Assembly: GCA_003491845.1 (NCBI GenBank)
Contig: DNBN01000201.1
Span: 1 to 6,021 of the forward strand
Direction: 5' to 3'
Origin: Porticoccaceae bacterium
GTDB lineage: Bacteria; Pseudomonadota; Gammaproteobacteria; Pseudomonadales; Porticoccaceae
Length of the DNA stretch: 6,021 nucleotides
Shown here: positions 1-5,374 of the stretch, one piece after another
How positions within the stretch are numbered: the stretch's first letter is position 1
Layout of the letters: the number at the start of each line of letters is the position of its first letter
Program-made: the position numbers and the translations under genes
Notes under the pieces: generated by a model
Told to the model about the DNA's origin: nothing
What the model saw: the letters and a program-made list of their open reading frames with translations, nothing else
The model's database searches: none

Positions 1-1140
1 CCTGCAGTCTGGTTAAATAATGGCCAAGGCACTCTAGATCAAATTTTTTTAGGGGACGTATTCCCGGACTTCATGAATGACGCCTCCTATTGGGACAAGA
101 CTGATCATAATATATGGGGATGGGGCGCGATGTTATACCCATTTTACAGTCCAAATAAATTGGATTTTTTATACTGGATTAAGGGATTTACTTTCCCTCC
201 AGATGCCCTAAATACTGATGGGTTTGTGTACTCACCTGGACAAATTGCTATTGCTACCGCTAAAAATCCACTCAATTTAGACAAAAAGTTTAGCCCTAAA
301 GAGAGACACCTGCTTCACGAGGTATGTCTTAATAAAGGTCTTACTCGAAAGCCTGGATTCCAACTTTCCTGTATAATGGGTACGCCCTTCCCTTATGATG
401 AAAATCGAGATACTGATGAAGATGGATATTTTGATCATTTAGACGCTTTTCGTTTTGACAATTCTGAGTGGCTTGATACTGATGATGACGGCATTGGAAA
501 TACTGCCGATTTGGATGACGACGGTGATGGAGTGCTTGACACTCAAGAGATTACTGATGGAACCAATCCGCTTCTAACAGATACCGATTCTGATGGTGTT
601 GACGATAGCTCTGATCCATTTCCCACTGACATCCTCTATTCGATGGATTCAGACAATGACGGCATGCCTGATGCTTGGGAAACTAGCTTTGGCCTTAACC
701 CTAATGACCCATCAGACGCTGTGAGCGATCAAGACAACGATGGTATGACTGCATTAAATGAGTTCTTGGCAGGGACCATCCCCTTAGGTTCGTTAGACAT
801 CGACGGTAATGAAAACTACGACGCACTAACTGATGGCCTACTGCTTTTAAGAAGTATGTTTGGATTGAGTGGCGAAGCTCTGATAAAAGGAACTGTATCA
901 AGCGATGCTATCTACACCAACCCACAAGATATTACACAACGTATTGCTACGCTTGATGACCTTGCCGACATTGATGGCAACGGAAATGTAGATGCACTCA
1001 CAGATGGCCTACTTACCTTACGATACTTATTTGGTTTAGAGGGCAATGCTCTTATCAAAGACGTGATTGCAGATGATGCGACCAGAGTCACTGCAGAAGA
1101 CATTGAAACTCACTTAGAGACACTGGCACCAGACATTTGA
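1..1140 (+). CDS. Secreted calcium-binding-type protein, 3' part: unknown domain, TSP3-like repeats, two C-terminal dockerin-like repeats (5'-truncated)
   Basis: The reading frame is open from base 1, so the gene starts upstream of the window. The first in-frame ATG at 73 has no good Shine-Dalgarno and is probably internal. About 379 codons are visible. Codons from 1 to about 408 encode an aromatic-rich segment I do not recognise, with two cysteines (codons at 325 and 370) that could form a disulfide. Its first residues (AVWLNNGQGTLDQ) faintly recall FG-GAP/VCBS repeats, but this is weak. Bases 409 to about 786 encode aspartate-rich thrombospondin type 3-like repeats (DTDEDG, DTDDDGIG, DDDGDGVLD, DTDSDGVDD, DSDNDGMPDAWE), a known calcium-binding pattern of extracellular proteins. 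Bases 793-1134 encode two 57-residue dockerin-like repeats (DIDGN...DALTDGLL.LR..FGL), and the protein ends six residues after the final ETL motif region with no transmembrane anchor or sorting tag. The likely location is the cell surface or outside the cell, since this composition is typical of exported proteins. The signal peptide would lie outside the window. The catalytic or binding role is unknown. The gene converges on the DUF1501/DUF1800 operon and shares its repeat module with the DUF1800 protein. Confidence 0.85.
   Translation, partial: PAVWLNNGQGTLDQIFLGDVFPDFMNDASYWDKTDHNIWGWGAMLYPFYSPNKLDFLYWIKGFTFPPDALNTDGFVYSPGQIAIATAKNPLNLDKKFSPKERHLLHEVCLNKGLTRKPGFQLSCIMGTPFPYDENRDTDEDGYFDHLDAFRFDNSEWLDTDDDGIGNTADLDDDGDGVLDTQEITDGTNPLLTDTDSDGVDDSSDPFPTDILYSMDSDNDGMPDAWETSFGLNPNDPSDAVSDQDNDGMTALNEFLAGTIPLGSLDIDGNENYDALTDGLLLLRSMFGLSGEALIKGTVSSDAIYTNPQDITQRIATLDDLADIDGNGNVDALTDGLLTLRYLFGLEGNALIKDVIADDATRVTAEDIETHLETLAPDI
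409..786 (+). repeat. Thrombospondin type 3-like aspartate-rich repeat region
   Basis: In the frame of the surrounding gene, this stretch encodes a run of D-x-D-x-D-G motifs (DTDEDG, DTDDDG, DDDGDG, DTDSDG, DSDNDG, DQDNDG) with interspersed FP.D, GTNP and AWE..FGLNP signatures. These are typical of TSP3-like calcium-binding stalks in bacterial surface proteins. The last part (DGMPDAWE to NEFLAGT) is the common variant that precedes a C-terminal attachment or adaptor module. Calcium binding is inferred from the family. The repeats are degenerate at DNA level, so this is a protein-level repeat. Confidence 0.8.
793..1134 (+). repeat. Two tandem 57-residue dockerin-like repeats at the C-terminus of the + strand protein
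   Basis: Unit 1 begins at 793 (LDIDGNENYDALTDG) and unit 2 at about 964 (ADIDGNGNVDALTDG). The D-I-D-G-N cores at 796 and 967 lie 171 bp apart, a 57-residue period. Each unit has an EF-hand-like loop D-x-D-G-N-x-x-x-D followed by a helix of the form DGLL.LR..FGL, then a GxALI segment and a spacer containing DAxxT. This resembles the loop-helix of type I dockerins, with one extra residue in the loop. In unit 1 the loop glycine is replaced by Glu (DGNE). The same pair occurs in the DUF1800 protein at 4616-4948. No cohesin partner is visible, so real dockerin function is only an inference. Confidence 0.75.
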
Positions 1141-1146
1141 TGTCGA

Positions 1147-1173
1147 TATATTAGAATTTGATTATCTAATATA
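1147..1173. terminator. AT-rich inverted repeat between convergent genes, possible weak bidirectional terminator
   Basis: TATATTAGA (1147-1155) and TCTAATATA (1165-1173) are perfect reverse complements with a 9-base loop, and they fill almost all of the 36-bp gap between two convergent stop codons. The position fits a shared terminator. However, the stem is nearly all A/T and lacks a proper T-run on either side, so its strength as an intrinsic terminator is doubtful. Confidence 0.4.
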
Positions 1174-1176
1174 ATG

Positions 1177-2571
1177 TTAAGAGAAAAGACCAAAATTGAC
1201 ATTGTCAAAACGACTGTAGGTTGGAAAAATACCCGACATATCTGAGTCTGACAGACCAAACCAGCGTGATAGATTTGCTGCGTATTGTTCCACTGAGTAT
1301 TGGGGTATGAAAGCTGACTGATAAATATCAGAAGAGCCTATAGCAAACTCTGGCAGCGCTCCGATTACTTGCCCACCCTGGACGGGAGTGCCCATGACAA
1401 ATTGATGACCTCCCCAACCATGGTCAGTTCCGTTGGAATTAATTGAAATCGTGCGGCCAAATTCAGATTGTGTAAAAGTAACCACACGATCATCAACCCC
1501 ACGACCCTCAAGATCAGACTGAAATGCTTTCAGTCCATCAGCAAGGAGCTTCATCACTTTTGGAAACCCATCCGCCTGATTATCATGCGTGTCAAAGCCG
1601 TTTAGATGCACATAAATCACTTGTCGGTGGTGTCCTAGGCTCGGAGCGATCTCGATCAACTCTGCTGCACGCTTAAGTTGTGACGTAAATCTTTCAATAG
1701 AATTTCCATCAATTGTATTCCCCCAACTGTTTTCGGCTGTGGGATAGGAAACTAACGTACTTGGTACAGTTGCCAAATCACCCTGTAAAGATTGATTATT
1801 GTTTACAGTTGAGTTCACAATATTAATGAAACTTCTATCCAGGCTTCCACCACTTTTACTCGTAAGCCTATCAAAAACCTCCCGCAAAGGCAGATTTGAA
1901 TTATCTTCCCAATTAACATAGCGGCTTAAATTTTGAATATTTTCTGCACTTACTACAAATGGATTCAAAAACTGTCCACGGACAAACTTTCTGGTATTCA
2001 TCAAAGAAATATTATTTGGTACCTTTGCTGCGGAATTGTCAAACGCTTCTACTAGTCGGCCGCCCCAGCCTGTTTTTTCACCGACTCCAACAAATCCGGT
2101 TTGCCAGAGACTTTGATGATCTGAGTGAGATGCCATATATGGGGGGAGAATATTTTTATTTTGCTCTATCATAGCAAGGGTTGTGGGCTCTCTTAAAGGA
2201 CCAACATTTGAGACCACAGCAAGCTTTTCACTTTCAAATAATTCGCTAAAAGAACTTATGAAATCAGGGAATCCTACTTCACCCAAGTCATCTATCCTTG
2301 AGTAAATAGGCTGTATAGAATCTTTTTCATAGGTAAGATTTTGTCGAATATTTTTATAAGATTCGTACCCGGTATTGTCAGTTGGAACAAACAAAGAAAC
2401 TGAATCAGCACCACCATTTAGAAACACGCAGACTAACGTTTTATAGTCTCCAACAGATTTCGATCCATTTAGGAACTTTGATACTACATCTAAGCCCGTG
2501 GAGAAGGCCAAATGTGACCCACATAAACCAGCAGAGGCCAACCCAGACTGTAAAAATCGTCTTCTATTCAT
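1177..2571 (-). CDS. DUF1501 family exported protein (Tat-type signal), second gene of DUF1800-DUF1501 operon
   Basis: The protein has 464 residues from the ATG at 2571. An in-frame GTG at 2580 is rejected because it lies inside the Shine-Dalgarno AAGGTGA (2577-2583), which is 5 to 6 bases from the ATG. The N-terminus MNRRRFLQ followed by a mild hydrophobic stretch (GLASAGLCGSHLAF) is a twin-arginine-type export signal, so folding before export, perhaps with a bound cofactor or metal, is likely. DUF1501 hallmarks are in order: VFLNGGADSVSLFVP (about residues 48-63), GWGGRL (168-173), HLNGFDTHDNQ (322-332), FTQSEFGRT (366-374) and GTDHGWGGHQFVMG (381-394). The Asp/His-rich motifs are the family's presumed metal site. 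DUF1501 is related to the alkaline phosphatase/sulfatase superfamily, but no substrate is established. The length is normal for the family and no motif is missing. The gene starts 10 bp after the DUF1800 stop, which is the usual pairing of these families, and is probably translationally coupled to it. Confidence 0.93.
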   Translation of the reverse strand: MNRRRFLQSGLASAGLCGSHLAFSTGLDVVSKFLNGSKSVGDYKTLVCVFLNGGADSVSLFVPTDNTGYESYKNIRQNLTYEKDSIQPIYSRIDDLGEVGFPDFISSFSELFESEKLAVVSNVGPLREPTTLAMIEQNKNILPPYMASHSDHQSLWQTGFVGVGEKTGWGGRLVEAFDNSAAKVPNNISLMNTRKFVRGQFLNPFVVSAENIQNLSRYVNWEDNSNLPLREVFDRLTSKSGGSLDRSFINIVNSTVNNNQSLQGDLATVPSTLVSYPTAENSWGNTIDGNSIERFTSQLKRAAELIEIAPSLGHHRQVIYVHLNGFDTHDNQADGFPKVMKLLADGLKAFQSDLEGRGVDDRVVTFTQSEFGRTISINSNGTDHGWGGHQFVMGTPVQGGQVIGALPEFAIGSSDIYQSAFIPQYSVEQYAANLSRWFGLSDSDMSGIFPTYSRFDNVNFGLFS

Positions 2572-2576
2572 AAGAA

Positions 2577-2583
2577 TCACCTT
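2577..2583 (-). promoter_or_regulatory. Ribosome binding site of the DUF1501 gene, overlapping the DUF1800 stop codon
   Basis: On the minus strand the sequence reads TAAGGTGATTCTTATG. AAGGTGA is a good Shine-Dalgarno for the ATG at 2571 and shares two bases with the TAA stop (2582-2584) of the DUF1800 gene. This arrangement decides the start codon and indicates translational coupling of the two genes. Confidence 0.8.
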
Positions 2584-5092
2584 ATTTTTGAACTCTAAAT
2601 TCTGGCGTTGTTATAATCACATATAGCAATTCCTGCAGAAAAAAGTGCCGCTCCATCTTGTCAGTAAAAGTATCACTCCAGGTCGGCCCTACTCCATCAA
2701 ATGCCGGCCAATAATTAGGATCTGTGGCTAGAGCGAGCAATTCTGATTTGTAGTGAGGGCCCATATTATTGCCGGTCATATAAAGGTTTAAGTAATCGAC
2801 CACAGCCTCATAGCCCTCGTTGTCCCAACGCCTATCTAACTCTGAAAAGTCCCAAGCTAAGGTAAACTGATCTGGATCTCTTCCATTTTCAATGTCCCAT
2901 TCCCATATATCTCTGGTAGTGAGCCAACGAAACATTTCTACATCATTGACAATACTTGCTTCTGTTGTGATTTGTAGCTCAGGTGCCACAAGCCCCATTT
3001 CAGCAATTTCACCAACTGGCGCAAAATCAGGTCTAAAGAAATTAAAGACACTCTCTGCGTAAAGTGCTCGTTGAGATGGCTCACCTGCCATTCTCATCCA
3101 TTTATGCGTCCCTCGCGGATTATCCAGACTTACGGTCTCTGGTGACAAAAGAGAAATATCAAAGAGGCGATTTAAATGGGTTATCGATAGCAAGGGCTCT
3201 TTTACTTTTCCATAAAGCGGTATTTCAGCTTTATTAGGGTTTCTTGCTTCTACGTCGAACAATACTGCCTTGATGGTTGCGCCTATATCACCGCGCACAC
3301 CCTGGCCGTTATTATTAAAAACCGCACTCACACGAGCCACATACCCCGGGGTAGGATTGCTAGTCACTAGCTGTCTTATCAAGTGCATAGAGAAGAACGG
3401 GGCAAGATTTGGATGGTTAAACAAACTATCAAGAACAGTTTGCACGGCATCTTCAGCGCTACCACCTGGAGGGATGAAGTACCCTCGCAAAAGGTTTTTC
3501 TCTGTCTTTTGATGAATTTCGTCATAGGCCAACATTGGTTTTATTCCGATACCCCAGGCAACAGGAAAAGTATGAATACTTGAACTAAAGAAGGTACTTG
3601 GATGCACATCATGGCCTCTCAAATCATAGTACCAACCAGTTAATGCAGCAGCGTACTGAGTAATTGTCTCTTGATCATATGTTTCAATGATATCACCGTT
3701 GGCATCAAGCTTTAACGTGCCATCCTGATTCAACTCACTCAGGCCGATTGTAAAAAGCTGCATGACTTCTCGTGCGAAGTTTTCATCCGGACGAATATTG
3801 TTTTCTGGATCTGCCTTAATATTGCCTAGCATACCGAGATAATGACCCATGGTGGGATGGAAAGTGACAGACTCTAACAGATCTCGGAAGTTGCCGAATG
3901 CATGCCTACCTAAAGTATCCCAGTAGTCTGTAAATACTGTCTCTCTGTGTCCCAAATCAGTATCTCTTGATATGACAAGAAGCTGACTTAGAGCGTAGGT
4001 TACTCTATGTCTTAATTGATCAGGGCTATTTTGAGCTGTCTCTGAAAAAAGCTCCACCAACCAATCCTGACCATTTTCGTTTGAGTCTATTTGATCAATC
4101 TCTTCAATCCAAGACGTCCGTCGAAACTCTGTCCACGAACTAAAGGGCAAGCTAATTTGTTCATTGAACCATGCTTCACCACCCTTCTCTAAAAGTTCTT
4201 CAACTGATTCGACTGTGGGTCCAAAGGTAGCCTGAGTTAAAAACCGCACAGCATCGGTATTATCATCAATCACACCAATAGGTGGGGTTGTTGCGACAAA
4301 AATTGGCAATTGATCTGGTGTTGGTAACACAGGGGTGAAGGTTTTCTCTACCGATGCTGTGCCAAGATAACTATCAGTCACGGTAAGTGTTAATGTGTAC
4401 TCGCCAATCGCATCGGGCCTAAAGCTAATCACGTCGGAGTGAGTAGTATCTAACTCAGCAAGGGAGTGGTCAGGACGATCTAAGCTCCAAGCGTAAGTTA
4501 GAGTATGGCCCTCTTCGTCTGTGCTATCTTTCGCAGTGAAAGAAGCCCCATTACCAGCTACAAAATCTTTAGAATCTAGGGCAATAACCGCAACTGGAGA
4601 AGAATTAGGTGTAACTCTGCTTTCAATTTTAGCGCTAATAGCAGCTGCCGTGGTTATAGTGGCATCATCGGCTAAGACACCTGCAATTAGGGCGTCACCC
4701 CTCAAACCAAACAGATACCTGAGAACGACCAACCCATCGGTTAAAGCATCAACTTGACCGTTACCATCAATATCTAAAAGAAGCCCTAATCGTGTAATGC
4801 GCGCAGTAATAACATCAGACGAGGTATAAACCGCATCAGAGGCGATCGCTCCAGAAATTAATGCATCTCCAGTCAAGCCAAACATACCTCTTAAGATCAG
4901 TAATCCATCAGTTAAAGCATCAAGCTCACCGTTACCGTCAATATCTAAAGATCCGTCTGAATTAGATAACACAGAAATAGCGTGCACTTCACTATCTGTA
5001 TTTGAGCCAACAGAACCTGAAAAAAGGCCAACAAAAAGCATTAGCGCCAAGGCATTACGCTTGGAGGATCTTGAGCTGTTACATTGCTTCAT
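2582..5092 (-). CDS. DUF1800 family exported protein with N-terminal dockerin-like repeat pair and PKD-like domain
   Basis: The ATG at 5092 gives 836 residues. A TTG at 5128 would add 12 residues but has no Shine-Dalgarno and would bury the signal peptide, whereas the ATG follows AGGGTGGAG. Domains in ATG numbering: a Sec-type signal peptide (about 1-38; basic SSRSSKR, then ALALMLFVGLFSGSVG); two dockerin-like repeats (about 49-105 and 106-159, each with DIDGNG..DALTDGL); a PKD-like beta domain (about 165-254, with TYAWSLDRPD and GEYTLTLTVTDSY); and a DUF1800 domain (about 279-833). DUF1800 hallmarks are RFLTQATFGPT (283-293), LRHRVTYALSQLLVIS (360-375), ENFAREVMQLFTIGL (437-451), AALTGW (482-487), HQKTEKNLL (527-535), SVFNFFRPDFAP (681-692) and the ending TTPEFRVQK. 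The biochemical function of DUF1800 is unknown. The protein is predicted to be exported to the periplasm or beyond. It is the first gene of an operon with DUF1501. The repeat pair before the PKD-like domain links it to the convergent + strand protein. It looks intact. Confidence 0.93.
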   Translation of the reverse strand: MKQCNSSRSSKRNALALMLFVGLFSGSVGSNTDSEVHAISVLSNSDGSLDIDGNGELDALTDGLLILRGMFGLTGDALISGAIASDAVYTSSDVITARITRLGLLLDIDGNGQVDALTDGLVVLRYLFGLRGDALIAGVLADDATITTAAAISAKIESRVTPNSSPVAVIALDSKDFVAGNGASFTAKDSTDEEGHTLTYAWSLDRPDHSLAELDTTHSDVISFRPDAIGEYTLTLTVTDSYLGTASVEKTFTPVLPTPDQLPIFVATTPPIGVIDDNTDAVRFLTQATFGPTVESVEELLEKGGEAWFNEQISLPFSSWTEFRRTSWIEEIDQIDSNENGQDWLVELFSETAQNSPDQLRHRVTYALSQLLVISRDTDLGHRETVFTDYWDTLGRHAFGNFRDLLESVTFHPTMGHYLGMLGNIKADPENNIRPDENFAREVMQLFTIGLSELNQDGTLKLDANGDIIETYDQETITQYAAALTGWYYDLRGHDVHPSTFFSSSIHTFPVAWGIGIKPMLAYDEIHQKTEKNLLRGYFIPPGGSAEDAVQTVLDSLFNHPNLAPFFSMHLIRQLVTSNPTPGYVARVSAVFNNNGQGVRGDIGATIKAVLFDVEARNPNKAEIPLYGKVKEPLLSITHLNRLFDISLLSPETVSLDNPRGTHKWMRMAGEPSQRALYAESVFNFFRPDFAPVGEIAEMGLVAPELQITTEASIVNDVEMFRWLTTRDIWEWDIENGRDPDQFTLAWDFSELDRRWDNEGYEAVVDYLNLYMTGNNMGPHYKSELLALATDPNYWPAFDGVGPTWSDTFTDKMERHFFLQELLYVIITTPEFRVQK
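4616..4948 (-). repeat. Two tandem 57-residue dockerin-like repeats near the N-terminus of the DUF1800 protein
   Basis: Unit 1 (4778-4948) starts LDIDGNGELDALTDG and unit 2 (4616-4777) contains DIDGNGQVDALTDG. The DIDG cores are 57 residues apart, the same period as the pair at 793-1134 in the convergent gene. Unit 1 shares the MFGL and SDAxYT variants with unit 1 of the other gene, and unit 2 shares RYLFGL and ADDAT with unit 2 of the other gene. Loop acidic residues are complete in both units, which is compatible with calcium binding. The module sits directly after the signal peptide rather than at the C-terminus. Confidence 0.78.
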
Positions 5093-5095
5093 ATG

Positions 5096-5104
5096 CTCCA
5101 CCCT
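5096..5104 (-). promoter_or_regulatory. Ribosome binding site of the DUF1800 gene
   Basis: The minus strand reads AGGGTGGAGCATATG. The GGTGG/GGAG core lies 3 to 5 bases before the ATG at 5092, a short but usable spacing. The upstream alternative TTG at 5128 is preceded only by A/T-rich sequence. This supports the ATG, which also gives a well-formed signal peptide. No convincing promoter was found between here and the tRNA terminator; TTTATT-18-TACTAT is a weak candidate. Confidence 0.6.
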
Positions 5105-5191
5105 AATATGTGTTCGAAGGTTAATCAATTATGACTAGGGTAAGATAGTAGCATTATTTAAACAATAGAATAAACGTGTGCATACAAAACC

Positions 5192-5224
5192 AAAAAAAAT
5201 CCCCCGCACTTGCGTGCGAGGGAT
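5192..5224 (-). terminator. Rho-independent terminator of the tRNA-Ala transcript
   Basis: In the minus-strand transcript, AUCCCUCGCAC (5214-5224) pairs with GUGCGGGGGAU (5199-5209). This gives an 11-bp helix with one U-G wobble, closed by a GCAA (GNRA-type) tetraloop and followed by a run of eight U (5192-5199, overlapping the base of the stem). It starts 7 bases after the tRNA CCA end. It is a strong intrinsic terminator and should insulate the DUF1800 operon from tRNA transcription. Confidence 0.92.
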
Positions 5225-5231
5225 TCATTTT

Positions 5232-5307
5232 TGGTGGAGCCTAGCGGGATCGAACCGCTGACCTCAACACTGCCAGTGTTGCGCTCTCCCAGCTGAGCTA
5301 AGGCCCC
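5232..5307 (-). tRNA. tRNA-Ala, anticodon GGC
   Basis: The 76-base minus-strand sequence folds as a complete cloverleaf. The acceptor stem GGGGCCT pairs with AGGCTCC and includes the G3-U70 wobble pair that is the alanine identity element. The D-arm is TTAGCTCAGCTGGGAGAGC, the anticodon stem CAACA/TGTTG encloses the loop CTGGCAG (anticodon GGC, reads GCC and GCU), and the T-arm contains GGTTCGATCC. The 3' CCA is encoded in the gene (5232-5234). It lies 67 bp downstream of gltX on the same strand; a gltX-tRNA-Ala order is known from other Gammaproteobacteria such as Pseudomonas. It has its own promoter and terminator. Confidence 0.98.
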
Positions 5308-5319
5308 AAACAGACGCGC

Positions 5320-5348
5320 ATGATAGGGATGCCCATTTACCAAGTCAA
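5320..5348 (-). promoter_or_regulatory. Sigma-70 promoter of tRNA-Ala with GC-rich discriminator
   Basis: On the minus strand, TTGACT (5343-5348) and TATCAT (5320-5325) are separated by exactly 17 bases and match the -35 and -10 consensus at five and four of six positions. The bases after the -10 are GCGCG, a GC-rich discriminator typical of stable-RNA promoters under stringent (ppGpp) control. The -10 ends 12 bases before the mature tRNA 5' end, which predicts a leader of only about 5 bases for RNase P removal. Confidence 0.8.
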
Positions 5349-5374
5349 GAGCCTTGTCCCACACAACAGGCCCT

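Noticed and set aside
912..1103. Open frame of 63 codons on the minus strand
   Set aside because: It is the antisense shadow of the dockerin-like repeats of the + strand gene.
3270..3583. Two overlapping open frames on the plus strand
   Set aside because: They are antisense to the well-conserved DUF1800 domain and show no domain or ribosome site.
4521..4757. Open frame of 78 codons on the plus strand
   Set aside because: It is antisense to the dockerin-like repeat and PKD region of the DUF1800 gene and its sequence is simply the complement of those repeats.
5093..5128. TTG at 5128 as start of the DUF1800 protein
   Set aside because: There is no Shine-Dalgarno before it; the ATG at 5092 has one and places the signal peptide at the N-terminus.
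5232..5260. Attachment site (attL/attR) at the tRNA 3' end
   Set aside because: No second copy of the tRNA 3' sequence and no integrase was seen in the window, so only the general possibility is kept as a low-scored finding.
5158..5364. Open frame of 68 codons on the minus strand
   Set aside because: It runs through the tRNA-Ala gene, its promoter and its terminator, and has no protein family resemblance; it is a chance frame.
5351..5371. Imperfect stem after the gltX stop codon (GCC-TTGT with ACA-GGC)
   Set aside because: It has a bulge, few pairs and no following T-run, and it overlaps the region just upstream of the tRNA promoter; it is not a credible terminator.
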